A stretch of 64,000 nucleotides of DNA, taken from positions 2,666,001 to 2,730,000 of the forward strand of contig NZ_CP042220.2 in NCBI RefSeq assembly GCF_007858975.2. The letters run 5' to 3'. A program made the position numbers and the translations under genes. The notes below the pieces were generated by a model, which ran no database searches, was not told the origin of the DNA, and was given only the letters and a program-made list of their open reading frames with translations. The stretch comes from Dickeya poaceiphila (GTDB lineage Bacteria; Pseudomonadota; Gammaproteobacteria; Enterobacterales; Enterobacteriaceae). Below, piece after piece: positions 39,293 through 48,533 of this stretch (positions are counted from its first letter, which is position 1; the number at the start of each line of letters is the position of its first letter).

Positions 39293-40591
39293 TCAATGTG
39301 TTTCAGTCACGGCGGTTCTCAGAGTATAGCGGGTACTGACTTTCATCAGCCAGTAGAACAGGCTGGCTACCAGTAGTGAATTCAGTGCCGGAATTCCCCA
39401 AGTTGTATAAAACCCGATACCTGCGCCTGCCAGACTGGCAATAATTGCCGACCAGCCAATATGCGAAGCGCTATCAGGAAGCTCACCGCGATGACGGCTG
39501 GCATCCAGCAACGCTCGGCTACTCCTTAAAACATAATAATCAACCAGCATGACCCCTATCACTGGCGGGAAAAACACGCCAAGCAGTGTCAGAAAATCAA
39601 CAAATCTATCTAATATACCAATCACAGATAAAGTAGTGCCGATAGCCCCAATAGTCAGGGTGATGGATTTATAACCCAACTTTTTACCACACAGGCCTTC
39701 TATCGCGTTGGCAACTCCCAGCGCAGACGAATACAAATTGATATCGTTGATACGCAACGTGGAAAAAACAACGGTGACCAGCCCTATTCCACCTGCCGTC
39801 TGCGACATGATTGTCACAATATCGGCAGTATTCAGCGCACGCGCTATCAGTATAGCCAGACCGTTAACGATGAACTCACCGACAATAATGGTCAGCATGG
39901 TTATCCAGAAAACATGGCGTCCGCTGCGAACGTACCTCGTCAGATCCGGCGTAATCAAAGTGGCAACAATACAACCACCTACAACCATTGTCGCACCGGC
40001 ACTGACTGAGACTGCAGCACCCGCCCCTGCCCCTTGTAGTAACTGGCTAAAACTGTGTCCTGTCAGGGTCATAACCGAAATATAGGCCACAACCAGAATA
40101 AACAGCGGGACAGCAATACGGGCGGTATATCGCAACGCACTGAAGCCAAATGTCACCAGTAGCGTCAGTGCTCCACCCGATAATGCAGCAGACCAGCCAA
40201 ACCCAAGCTTGTCGCCCAACGCAAAATTCAGTGAGTGGGCAAATACCGCGTTCTGGACGCCAAACCATCCGATAAGACTAACCGCAACGGTCACGCCAAT
40301 CAGTACCGATCCTACACGACCAAAACCACACCATCGTGCCAGCAAACTACCGGACAGCCCTTCCTTCATCCCCGCATAACCCAGCCCCAGTGTGACGACA
40401 CCAAAAATCGCACTGCCGACAACAATTGCCAGAAAAGCGTCGCCGAGTGTCATTGAATGCCCTAACACTGCCCCCAACATAAACTGGTCCAGTGCGGTCA
40501 GCATGCCAAGATAAACCAAAGCAACATTCAGAAAAGGAAGTCTTGCCGTCACTGGCACACGACTGACCGGATAATCATTAATACTGTTCAT
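39293..40591 (-). CDS. NCS1 cytosine/purine permease (CodB-like)
   Basis: Polytopic membrane transporter (432 aa) of the nucleobase:cation symporter-1 family, about twelve helices. The conserved early segment GGxLG-like AVLGHSMTLGDAFLAIVVGSAIFGVVTLGLGYAGMKEGLS and the ITPDLTRYVRSGRHVFW and FFPPVIGVMLVDYYVLR motifs match cytosine permeases. No cytosine deaminase (codA) lies beside it; instead a PAS/LuxR-type regulator is encoded just upstream on the same strand. Substrate could be another nucleobase or a related compound. Confidence 0.85.
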   Translation of the reverse strand: MNSINDYPVSRVPVTARLPFLNVALVYLGMLTALDQFMLGAVLGHSMTLGDAFLAIVVGSAIFGVVTLGLGYAGMKEGLSGSLLARWCGFGRVGSVLIGVTVAVSLIGWFGVQNAVFAHSLNFALGDKLGFGWSAALSGGALTLLVTFGFSALRYTARIAVPLFILVVAYISVMTLTGHSFSQLLQGAGAGAAVSVSAGATMVVGGCIVATLITPDLTRYVRSGRHVFWITMLTIIVGEFIVNGLAILIARALNTADIVTIMSQTAGGIGLVTVVFSTLRINDINLYSSALGVANAIEGLCGKKLGYKSITLTIGAIGTTLSVIGILDRFVDFLTLLGVFFPPVIGVMLVDYYVLRSSRALLDASRHRGELPDSASHIGWSAIIASLAGAGIGFYTTWGIPALNSLLVASLFYWLMKVSTRYTLRTAVTETH

Positions 40592-40616
40592 GCCATTCCT
40601 GTTTTAATCGTGCTGA

Positions 40617-41285
40617 TTATAAGAAAAGGGTGCCTTTAACAAGTAAGCTGGGAGGGATATACCCATGCAGGTTATTTTGATAGCAGTATTCTTCGAATTG
40701 CCTGAGATTATGCACCCCCACTTTTTGATACATCCGCTGAATTCGATTATCAATCGTTCGCTTTGACAGGTTTTGTCTGGCGGCAATCTCTTCCTTGGAG
40801 AACTGGCACAGCAATAAAAACAGGGTTTCCATTTCAGTTGCACTGAACGGCCCTTCATAACTGGTTGTCCACTCAACCGGAGCGCGCTGTTTGGCTGAGA
40901 GGTAGACCGGGGATAACGTCCGTATCGGGCGGGATGTCCAGAGCGTACCGATTATCTCCTTTTCTTCGGAAAAAAGCGGGATTTTTTCGCACTGGTAGGG
41001 AACCAGCTCGGGGCTGTCAAACCAGTTGTAGGTTTCGATAACGATAACACGCTCTCCATTGGCCTGCAGGGTACGCCGATCATGCTCCACCATTTCATCA
41101 GCAAAATCAGCCCAGCCAACCGGGAATTCAGCATCCAGTTTGCCTTCAACGTTAAAATTTTTCGGTGTGTTGGTATAGGCATAGGCAGCAGAATTCATAT
41201 AGATGCTCTTTGAGTCGAGATCTTTAATCCCCCAAGGTTCCCGTAGATTATCCAGCACAGTAATTATTCCACCCAAATTATTCAT
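40617..41285 (-). CDS. PAS-LuxR type transcriptional regulator
   Basis: Regulator (222 aa) with an N-terminal PAS-like sensing region (WGIKDLDSKSIYMNSAAYAYTNTPKNFNVEGK) and a C-terminal LuxR/GerE HTH near residues 145-205 (FSKEEIAARQNLSKRTIDNRIQRMYQKVGVHNLRQFEEY). It resembles the LuxR-solo family abundant in Photorhabdus and Xenorhabdus, whose PAS part may sense host- or plant-derived molecules. It shares a strand with the permease 25 bases downstream and probably controls it. AGGAT lies upstream of ATG 41285. Confidence 0.78.
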   Translation of the reverse strand: MNNLGGIITVLDNLREPWGIKDLDSKSIYMNSAAYAYTNTPKNFNVEGKLDAEFPVGWADFADEMVEHDRRTLQANGERVIVIETYNWFDSPELVPYQCEKIPLFSEEKEIIGTLWTSRPIRTLSPVYLSAKQRAPVEWTTSYEGPFSATEMETLFLLLCQFSKEEIAARQNLSKRTIDNRIQRMYQKVGVHNLRQFEEYCYQNNLHGYIPPSLLVKGTLFL

Positions 41286-41481
41286 GCTTCATCCTTTATT
41301 GAAAACTTAAACCATTCACACTTTATATCAAAATAATTCTTGTTACATAGAGTCTTAACGACTCTTTTTATAAATAACCAAACTGGTTATTATCTTTTTC
41401 TGAATAACTTCAATCATGAAATAGAGTTATTACTTTATATTACTTAATTAGCCTGTTAATTAATTTAACATGAGGTAATCT
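41286..41481. other. A+T-rich divergent promoter region
   Basis: 196 bases between the PAS/LuxR regulator and the Ner-like gene. Markedly A+T-rich, with no recognisable operator. It should contain promoters for both. Confidence 0.4.
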
Positions 41482-41778
41482 ATGGATATCAAAAAAGACT
41501 GGCACAATGCCGATATTATTGCCGAACTCAGGAAAAAAGGTACCTCTATGTCGGCAGTATCACGCAAAGCGGGTTTGAGTTCGACCACCTTAGCGAATGC
41601 ATTGTTTCGCCCCTGGCCAAAAGGTGAATGGCTAATTGCCACTGCTATAGGTGTCCCACCTGAAGATATCTGGCCCAGTCGATATTTTGATAATGGAGTT
41701 CTGATTGACAGAAAAAAAAGAATGCGGAATAAGCAACATAATGTCGATTATTTCGAGCAGCCTATTCTGGTTAAATAA
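41482..41778 (+). CDS. Ner/Nlp-family HTH regulator
   Basis: Small DNA-binding protein (98 aa) of the Ner/Nlp (SfsB-like) family related to the Mu Ner repressor: WHNADIIAELRKKGTSMSAVSRKAGLSSTTLANALFRPWPKGEWLIATAIGVPPEDIWPSRY is the complete domain, followed by a basic tail. Such genes occur in P4-like and Mu-like elements. SD GAGG lies about seven bases before ATG. Probably regulates island genes. Confidence 0.85.
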   Translation: MDIKKDWHNADIIAELRKKGTSMSAVSRKAGLSSTTLANALFRPWPKGEWLIATAIGVPPEDIWPSRYFDNGVLIDRKKRMRNKQHNVDYFEQPILVK

Positions 41779-42106
41779 ACTCTGGGTTATACAAAAAATA
41801 ATTACGCGATACAGTCTAAAAGTCCGTATTAAGGATGGTGATATCCGTAATACGGGCTCATCAACTTCCACTCCATCCCTCGCTGTGTTTTTTTGTCGTC
41901 TCCGGGCATATGCCATTCTGCACTGGAGTAACCTATGACATCTCATCAATTATTACGTCTGAGACAAGTGGAAGAAAAAACCGGCCTGAAGCGCTCGCAA
42001 ATCTATTTGTATATGAAAGACGGAGCCTTTCCGGCTTCAATAAAGATTGGTCCCGCCAGCGTAGCCCCCTCTGTCAGGATAGTTGTCACCCCCATCGAAA
42101 ATACTA

Positions 42107-42610
42107 ATGACAAGATGGGAACAGAGCGTGAAGCGTATTTCACCAGAACGTAAATCAGCCGCACTGGCTAAATTACTGCCGCCCTACAACATGACCGTCA
42201 CCGCAGTTGCGCAGATGGAAGGGATATCGGAAGCTACCCTTTATTACTGGCGTAACAAGGCGAAAGCAGAGGGAATACCGGTGCCGGGGGCAGACAAAAC
42301 TACAGACCAATGGTCAGCCGAAGCCCGGCTGGCTGTGATTATCGAAACAGCTACACTCAGCGAAACAGAACTCGCGCAATACTGCCGTAAAAAAGGGCTT
42401 TACCCGGAACAGATTAGTCAGTGGAAACAAGGCTTTTTGCAGGTATCGTCGCCCGGTGACAAAGCCGCTCTAAAACAGAGCCAGAAAGAAATTAAGCAAC
42501 TCAAACGCGAACTGGCGCGTAAGGAAAAAGCACTGGCGGAGGCGGCGGCGATACTGGTGCTGCGAAAGCAGTTGCGGGATTACTACGGCGTCACCGACGA
42601 GGACGACTGA
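42107..42610 (+). CDS. IS3-family transposase OrfA
   Basis: DNA-binding half of an IS3-family transposase (167 aa from ATG 42107, MTRWEQ). It has two helix-turn-helix regions (YNMTVTAVAQMEGISEATLYYWRNKAK and TELAQYCRKKGLYPEQISQWKQGF) and a C-terminal leucine-zipper-like coil (QKEIKQLKRELARKEKALAEA). OrfB lies in the -1 frame, so a fused transposase through -1 frameshifting near the end of this gene is expected for the family. Confidence 0.85.
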   Translation: MTRWEQSVKRISPERKSAALAKLLPPYNMTVTAVAQMEGISEATLYYWRNKAKAEGIPVPGADKTTDQWSAEARLAVIIETATLSETELAQYCRKKGLYPEQISQWKQGFLQVSSPGDKAALKQSQKEIKQLKRELARKEKALAEAAAILVLRKQLRDYYGVTDEDD

Positions 42611-42645
42611 CACCAGCAGCAGAACGGCAGGCCCTCATCGGTCAC

Positions 42646-43641
42646 GTGCGGGAAGCGATGGCGTCAGGTGCACGATTGTCCGTGTCGCTCGCTGAAGCTG
42701 GATTAAGTGAGCGGACGTGGCGACGCTGGCAAACGTCGTGGGAGGACAAGCGTGTCAGCGCGGTCAGGCCCTCCCCGGTGAACCAGTTAAGTGAACAAGA
42801 AGAGCAACAGATACTGGCAGTGTGCCATCAGCCAGACTACGCCAGCCTCCCCCCTTCACAAATCGTACCGGCGTTGGCGGATAAGGGGATTTATCTGGCA
42901 AGCGAGTCAACCTTTTACCGGGTACTGCGTCGTCATGGAGAGGTGCATCGCCGGGGACGGCAACGGGCAGCGCAGAAAGTCACCCCGGCTACGAGTTGGC
43001 AGGCCAACGGGCCGAATGAGGTGTGGACATGGGACATTACATGGGTTCCGTCAACCGTAAAGGGGCGCTGGTTTTACCTGTATCTGGTGGAAGACCTCTA
43101 CAGCCGAAAAATCGTGGGATATGAAGTGCATGAAACTGAAAGTGGTGAGCAGGCGGCAGCCCTGATACAACGCACGGTCCTTCGGGAAGGATGCTGGCAA
43201 AACCCGCCGGTACTTCATGCGGACAACGGCGCGGCGATGAAATCACAGACGTTGCAAATGAAGCTACACGAGCTGGCGATAACACCCTCTCACAGCCGGC
43301 CGAGGGTGAGTAACGATAACGCGTATGTGGAGTCGCTGTTCCGGACACTGAAATATGTCCCGCAGTGGCCGTCATCAGGGTTCGGCAAGTTGGAGGAGGC
43401 GCGTGAATGGGTAGAGGTTTTTGCTCAGTGGTATAACGAAATGCACAGACATAGCGGCATCAGGTATGTGACGCCGGGTCAGCGACATCGTGGAGAAGAC
43501 GGTGTGTTGCTGAAAAATCGGGATGAGGTGTACAAAAAGGCAAAAGCGGAACGGCCTGAACGCTGGTCTGGCAGAACACGAAACTGGCATCCGGTAGGCA
43601 AGGTAATGCTGAATCCGGAACGGGAAAAAAAGGCAGCCTAA
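42646..43641 (+). CDS. IS3-family transposase OrfB (DDE integrase core)
   Basis: Catalytic half (331 aa from GTG 42646; the functional product is probably the OrfAB fusion made by -1 frameshifting). The rve core shows the DDE triad in WTWDITW, LHADNGAAMKS and NDNAYVESLFRTLKY. The frame is intact, so the element may still be active. Confidence 0.87.
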   Translation: MREAMASGARLSVSLAEAGLSERTWRRWQTSWEDKRVSAVRPSPVNQLSEQEEQQILAVCHQPDYASLPPSQIVPALADKGIYLASESTFYRVLRRHGEVHRRGRQRAAQKVTPATSWQANGPNEVWTWDITWVPSTVKGRWFYLYLVEDLYSRKIVGYEVHETESGEQAAALIQRTVLREGCWQNPPVLHADNGAAMKSQTLQMKLHELAITPSHSRPRVSNDNAYVESLFRTLKYVPQWPSSGFGKLEEAREWVEVFAQWYNEMHRHSGIRYVTPGQRHRGEDGVLLKNRDEVYKKAKAERPERWSGRTRNWHPVGKVMLNPEREKKAA

Positions 43642-43698
43642 ATCAACCGGGGGTGCCAACTATCTTGACACTTACCGGTAGCCTGGCTCGAATCTGAA

Positions 43699-44993
43699 GA
43701 GAGCGTTCAGAATTCTGTGTCACGTTAAAAATTCTACAGCGTCATCACGTTATTTAGTCGCCCTTCAAAATAAATGGCCAACTGTGACAATGTCAAATTC
43801 CAGCTCTGGATGGGCATTGTCCATTTTTCCTGTGCGTTCATCAGCCCCAGATAAAGCAGCTTCAACAGACTGTTTTCATTCGGGAAAGCACCTTTGGTTT
43901 TGGTCAGCTTCCTGAACTGTCTGTGCACCGATTCGATAGCATTTGTGGTGTAAATGACTTTGCGGATATTTGCCGGATAGCGGAAGTACGCTGACAGATT
44001 GTCCCACTTGCGTCGCCACGACTGGAGCACCACCGGATACTGCAACCCCCATTTCGCTTCCAGCTCATCCAGTGCCATTTCGGCCGCTTCTTTTGACACT
44101 GCACGGTAGACTGGCTTCAGGTCGGTCATGAAGGCTTTATGGTGCTTTGAGGCCACATATTTAATCGAATTGCGTATCTGATGAATGACGCACAACTGCA
44201 CTTCCGTCTGCGGATAAATGCTGTTTATTGCCTCTGGGAAGCCGGTCAGCCCGTCCACGCAGGCAATCAGAATGTCTTTAACACCGCGATTTTGCAGGTC
44301 GCTTAATACCGACAGCCAGAAGTTAGCCCCCTCACTTTCTGACAGATACAGGCCCAGAACTTCCTTTTTACCTTCCAGATTCAGGGCCAGCACGGTGTAA
44401 ACCGCTTTGCTCTGATAGCGGCCATCTTCCCGAATTTTATAGTGAATAGCGTCCAGCCAGACGAAGGGATAAACCTGCTCCAGCGGGCGCTGTTGCCACT
44501 GTTTTAGTTCAGGGATGACTTTATCGGTTACTGCACTGATGGTGGCAGTGGACACGCTGAAGGCATATAAATCTTCGATCTCCCGGCTAATGTCCTGATA
44601 GCTCATCCCCAGTGCAAACAGGCGAATGATCTTGTGTTCGATCTCGTCGGATAACGTGGTCTGATGCTTTTTCACCAACTGGGGTTCAAAAGTGCCATTA
44701 CGATCGCGCGGAGTCGCCAGTTCGAAGCTGCCCGTCGGGGCTTTAATGGTCTTTTTGCCGGAGCCATTTTTACGGTTAGCTTCAACGTCCTGAGCCAGAT
44801 GAGAGTCCAGTTCCGCAGAGAGGGCAGCTTCCGTTAACTGTTTGATTAAAGGCGTTAAGATACCATCTTTGCCCGTTAATGCCTGACCGGACTGGAGGGC
44901 TTTAAGCGCTTTATCGAAATCGAAGGGCTGGGACATATGTCATTCCTTTTTGATTGTATATTACCGGAATGACACAGAATTTCTAACACTCCC
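43699..44993 (-). mobile_element. IS256-family insertion sequence, copy 1 (minus orientation)
   Basis: 1295 bp with imperfect terminal inverted repeats (GGGAGTGTTAGAAATTCT and GAGAGCGTTCAGAATTCT). It is flanked by the perfect 8-bp target duplication AATCTGAA (43691-43698 and 44994-45001), inside the alpA gene. Same length as copy 2 at 48534-49828. Confidence 0.93.
43734..44936 (-). CDS. IS256-family transposase (copy 1)
   Basis: Mutator-type DDE transposase (400 aa). N-terminal region with the family's LLTPLIKQLTEAALSAELDSHL-type segment, then catalytic residues in VWLDAIHYK, ACVDGLTGFPEAI and TNAIESVHRQFRKLTKTKG. Intact and differing from copy 2 by apparently one residue (Val versus Ile in the QD-V/I-EANRKNG stretch), which indicates recent activity. 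Confidence 0.94.
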   Translation of the reverse strand: MSQPFDFDKALKALQSGQALTGKDGILTPLIKQLTEAALSAELDSHLAQDVEANRKNGSGKKTIKAPTGSFELATPRDRNGTFEPQLVKKHQTTLSDEIEHKIIRLFALGMSYQDISREIEDLYAFSVSTATISAVTDKVIPELKQWQQRPLEQVYPFVWLDAIHYKIREDGRYQSKAVYTVLALNLEGKKEVLGLYLSESEGANFWLSVLSDLQNRGVKDILIACVDGLTGFPEAINSIYPQTEVQLCVIHQIRNSIKYVASKHHKAFMTDLKPVYRAVSKEAAEMALDELEAKWGLQYPVVLQSWRRKWDNLSAYFRYPANIRKVIYTTNAIESVHRQFRKLTKTKGAFPNENSLLKLLYLGLMNAQEKWTMPIQSWNLTLSQLAIYFEGRLNNVMTL

Positions 44994-45065
44994 AATCTGA
45001 AATTGACGAGTGGATTAATCTCAAATTAGCTAACCGCTTAATGCGCTGATGGAGGATATCGTCTT

Positions 45066-45239
45066 ATGATCCCCTCGCTGAATTATGCGGTGTTAACAAA
45101 CGCCCTTGCTGCGCTCAAGGACGGTAATTTTCGTTATTGTGAGACGTTAGGGTTCACATTTGACGAATTAAATGCCCTCAATCAGCTCTCCCTCGACGAA
45201 CTGTTTATCGAAAGATCGCACGACGTTATGCAGTGCTGA
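45066..45239 (+). pseudogene. truncated DUF2857-like gene
   Basis: A 57-codon frame beginning MIPSLNYAVLTNALAALKDG and continuing YCETLGFTFDELNALNQLSLDELF matches the start of DUF2857 proteins, which usually follow alpA in integrative elements and are about three times longer. After DELF the sequence ends quickly in ERSHDVMQC and a stop, so the body is deleted. GGAGG lies upstream of the ATG. Family name from memory of the N-terminal motif. Confidence 0.6.
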
Positions 45240-45246
45240 CCTGACA

Positions 45247-46461
45247 ATGAGACAAACGTTGGCGACCTTTCCCAGAAACGTCTCTATCTTGCTGTTTTTC
45301 ACTTTACTCACCCGTCTCAGCTACTTTATGGCTTGGCCATTCTTATCCATTATTCTGACGCGCACTTATCAACTTACGCCGCTGGCGATAGGCAGCCTTA
45401 TGTCAGGTTGCGCGTTGATTTCGGTGATATTAGGAATTTACGGGGGCTCATTGTCTGATCGCTTAGGCAGAAAAACGCTGCTGGTACTGGGCTGCCTGCT
45501 GGCGATCGTAGGCTATGCAGGCATTGCGCTGGCAAATGGCGTGTTCGTTTTCGCCTTCGGTCTTTTATTGACCGGCATCTCGTTTTCATGGATAGACGCC
45601 CCCAGCCGCGCCCTCATGAGCGATTTACTGCAGGACCCAAAACGGAGAGAGCTGGCGTTGCAAATTCGATACTTCGCGGTCAACATCGCGGCAGTAAGCG
45701 GCCCCCTCATTGGCATTACTTTTGGCCTAAACTCGCAAAAAAGCACGTTTTTGCTCACGGCATTCTCTTACATTCCGTTTTTACTCTTTTCTCTATGGTG
45801 TATTCCGCCGGGCAAGCCGTTGCATCACGATAGTGCCAAAGAGTCTCATGATGAAGGAATGCCTGCCTGGCAAGTCGTTCGACTTATATTCCGAGACAAT
45901 ATCTATATCATTGTCCTGATCAGCAGCATTCTCTGCTATTTGGTATATGCGCAGATCGAATCGATCGTACCGCAATATCTATTAATGCTGGACACCGTAC
46001 GCGCAGTTGATGTAGTGACGGTAATTTTGGTGACCAACGCCCTTACCGTACTGGTCGCCCAATTTTATCTGGTGCCTTTGTTCGCCAACACTCCGCTCGA
46101 ACAACGCATTATGATTGGCACCTTGATTTTTGCACTTTCCCAAATGCTGTTTTGGGCCAACGACACCACCAGCACGCTCTGGTGGGGAGGATGCGCAATG
46201 GTATTCAGCATCGCGGAAGCTATTCTGTTGCCTAATTTGAGCATTTTGCTCGATCGCCTTGCGCCGGAACGCTATCGTGGCGCGTATTTAGGTGCCTCGA
46301 CACTGGTCGTGCTGGGTCTGTCTTTGGGGCCATTTGTTGGCGGAGCGCTGTTAGAGTGGTCGGGTAAAGGGGTGTTTATCATGATGGCGCTATTTTGCCT
46401 GAGCATTGCCGTTTTAATTTTGATAAACAAGAAGAAAATAAAGCACAGACTGGAAGAATAA
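45247..46461 (+). CDS. MFS transporter
   Basis: Major facilitator superfamily permease (404 aa from ATG 45247, MRQTLATFPRN) with twelve predicted helices. The loop 2-3 motif is GGSLSDRLGRKTLLVLG, and the N-half has FSWIDAPSRALMSDLL as in drug/proton antiporters. It resembles the E. coli YdeE/MdtH-type efflux group; substrate unknown. An in-frame start at 45172 would run through the truncated DUF2857 gene and is rejected. Codon and base composition look more A+T-rich than the core genes, consistent with transfer. The SDR gene follows after three bases, implying an operon. Confidence 0.85.
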   Translation: MRQTLATFPRNVSILLFFTLLTRLSYFMAWPFLSIILTRTYQLTPLAIGSLMSGCALISVILGIYGGSLSDRLGRKTLLVLGCLLAIVGYAGIALANGVFVFAFGLLLTGISFSWIDAPSRALMSDLLQDPKRRELALQIRYFAVNIAAVSGPLIGITFGLNSQKSTFLLTAFSYIPFLLFSLWCIPPGKPLHHDSAKESHDEGMPAWQVVRLIFRDNIYIIVLISSILCYLVYAQIESIVPQYLLMLDTVRAVDVVTVILVTNALTVLVAQFYLVPLFANTPLEQRIMIGTLIFALSQMLFWANDTTSTLWWGGCAMVFSIAEAILLPNLSILLDRLAPERYRGAYLGASTLVVLGLSLGPFVGGALLEWSGKGVFIMMALFCLSIAVLILINKKKIKHRLEE

Positions 46462-46464
46462 GGT

Positions 46465-47214
46465 ATGAACAACAAGGTTACTCTGATCACTGGCGGTGAT
46501 CGCGGCATCGGTCGAGCGACCGCGCTCTGCCTAGCAAACAAGGGACATAAAATCTGCATCGGGTATCGAACGCGTGAAGACTGCGCGCACGAAGTCGTGG
46601 AAAGGATCCGGCATTCCGGCGGAGAAGTTATCGCCGTACAGGCCGATATCTCCCAGGAAGAGCAGATAGTGGCGTTATTTAAGCAGATAGACAAAGATTT
46701 GGGCCCTGTCTCCGGGTTGGTCAACAACGCCGGAATGCTGATGCCTCAAGCTTCGATCGAACAGCTAAACGCACAGCGCCTAGCGACACTATTCGCCACC
46801 AACGTCAGTGGCAGTTTCATCTGCGCACGCGAAGCTGTTAAGCGCATGGCGCACCGCCATGGCGGCAAAGGCGGTGCCATCGTAAACGTATCTTCCGCAG
46901 CGGCCCGCCTCGGCTCTCCGCATGAGTACGTAGATTATGCCGCCTCAAAAGGTGCAATCGACACCTTGACTATCGGTTTGTCTTTGGAGGTAGCGAGTCA
47001 AGGTATTCGCGTCAATGCCGTACGCCCCGGATTTATTTACACCGATATGCATGCCGACGGTGGCGAAGCCGCGCGGGTCGATCGTGTTAAAGATAGCCTG
47101 CCCATGAAACGCGGTGGTCATCCTGAAGAAGTAGCGCAAGCCATAGCTTGGTTGTTATCCGATGAAGCTTCGTATGTGACAGGCAGTTTTATCGATCTGG
47201 CCGGAGGAAAATGA
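46465..47214 (+). CDS. short-chain dehydrogenase/reductase, YgfF-like
   Basis: NAD(P)-dependent SDR (249 aa) with cofactor motif TGGDRGIGRA, NNAG, catalytic Ser in VNVSSAA and YAASKGAID (YxxxK). The C-terminal half, RVNAVRPGFIYTDMHADGGEAARVDRVK and VTGSFIDLAGGK, is very close to E. coli YgfF. Substrate unknown. Encoded immediately after the MFS gene, so the pair may modify and export, or import and reduce, one compound. Confidence 0.88.
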   Translation: MNNKVTLITGGDRGIGRATALCLANKGHKICIGYRTREDCAHEVVERIRHSGGEVIAVQADISQEEQIVALFKQIDKDLGPVSGLVNNAGMLMPQASIEQLNAQRLATLFATNVSGSFICAREAVKRMAHRHGGKGGAIVNVSSAAARLGSPHEYVDYAASKGAIDTLTIGLSLEVASQGIRVNAVRPGFIYTDMHADGGEAARVDRVKDSLPMKRGGHPEEVAQAIAWLLSDEASYVTGSFIDLAGGK

Positions 47215-47453
47215 AGGTATAGCGATATAACGCAGTGCTGATAGCCAAACGCTGTCCAGATTATCTCCATCGAGACCGGTTTGAATGACTTTAATGCTCT
47301 AATGGTCATTATCAGTGACCGTAAGCCTTTATCCGTCATTGTCAGATGCTTGGAAACGGGAAAGGTCCTTGGGGTGACCTCTTCCCTTTGTTCAGTACTG
47401 GCGTAAAGTAGAGTTTCCGGCCTGTCTTCTCCTGAAAAACGAGGTCATCCGTC

Positions 47454-48470
47454 ATAAAAAAGTCACGATTTACCGAAGACCAGATCGCGTTTGCCCTGAA
47501 ATAGGCCGAAACCGGCGCGCGGATTGACGAAGTCTGCAGAAAGATAGGAATTTCTGAAGCCACTTTTTCAACTGGAAGAAGAAATTTGGTGGCATGGCCG
47601 TGGTGGAGTTGCGCCGGTTGCGGCAACTGGAGGAGGAGAACCACCGTCTGAAGCGGCAGCCTGGCTGCTGGAAGTGTACAGTATCGGACTACATCGCGGC
47701 TGCCGTCTGATGATGCAAAGTCGTACGGTGTACCACTATCGCAGCTGTCGTGATGATCGGGCCGTCACCTACCGGATAAGGGAAATTGCCGAAACCCGCG
47801 TTTGCTACGGTGTGCAACGCATTCATATTCTGCTGAGTCGGAGGGCTGGTTGATTAACCATAAGAAAACACACCGGATTTACTGCCAGGAAGGTCTGAAT
47901 CTGCGGACAAGGCGTCCCCGTCGGCATGTCCGCACGACGCACAGACAGGCACGTCCGGAAGTGACCGGCACAGACCAGTGCTGGAGCATGGACTTCGTGG
48001 TTGATAATCGGTTCAACGGGCGTCGGATCCGAGCGCTGACTGTAGTCGATAATTTTAGTCGGGAATGCTTGGCGATCTAAGTCGGTCAGGGATTGCGCGG
48101 GGACGATGTGGTCGGGGTCATGGAGCGTCTGAAGCAGTTATAGAAGCGAGTGCTGGGACAGCTGCAGACCGACAACGGCAGCGAGGTTATTTCCAGAACG
48201 CTGGATCAGTGGGCGTACGAAAACGGCATGACGATGGACTTCTCACGCCCAGGAAAACCGACAGATAATGCGCGGATAGAATCGTTTAACGGCAGCGACC
48301 AAGACGAGTGCCTGAGCGTTCACTGGTTCCTGTCACTGGAAGATGCTCAGGAAAATACGAGCACTGGAGACATGAATACAACCGGCACAGGCCGCATTCA
48401 TCGTTAAATAACCAGACTCCGGAGGAATTTGTGCGAAGCCTGCAAAAAGCCCAGATCTCTGATTTAGCTT
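47454..48470 (+). pseudogene. decayed IS3-family (IS407-like) transposase genes
   Basis: OrfA remnant: ATG apparently mutated to ATA at 47454, then KKSRFTEDQIAFALK followed by an in-frame TAG, and a one-base deletion in the T run of the ATFF codons. OrfB remnant: pieces such as CWSMDFVVDN, LQTDNGSEVISRTLDQWAYENGM, TDNARIESFNGS and NRHRPHSSLNNQTPEEF occur in different frames with several stops. The element cannot make transposase. End points are approximate because terminal repeats were not identified. Confidence 0.85.
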
Positions 48471-48533
48471 CGCACCGATTTAGGAAGAGATCAAGATCAA
48501 CGGTACTGTCAGTTCTCTTTGAACACAGTTCCA

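Larger units (their letters stand above)
42065..43677 (+). mobile_element. IS3-family insertion sequence in alpA
   Basis: About 1.6 kb carrying orfA and orfB. Subterminal inverted repeats TGTCAGGATAGTTG (42072) and its near-exact complement ending at 43670 (13 of 14 match). The flanking direct repeat is GTAG (42061-42064 and 43678-43681), extendable to GTAGCC depending on where the ends are set, so the outer boundaries are uncertain by two bases. Confidence 0.85.
41935..45049 (+). pseudogene. alpA-family excisionase/regulator gene split by two insertion sequences
   Basis: The start (ATG 41935, SD GGAG) encodes the AlpA-type HTH LLRLRQVEEKTGLKRSQIYLYMKDGAF up to KIGPASVA. An IS3-family element then interrupts it (42065-43677). 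The next segment, encoding VAWLESE, resumes at 43678 and is cut again by an IS256-family element (43699-44993). The final segment from 45002 encodes IDEWINLKLANRLMR and a TGA at 45047-45049. Removing both elements and one copy of each target duplication restores a single AlpA frame of about 64 codons. AlpA proteins control integrase and excision genes in P4-like elements, so its loss may have trapped the island. Confidence 0.9.
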
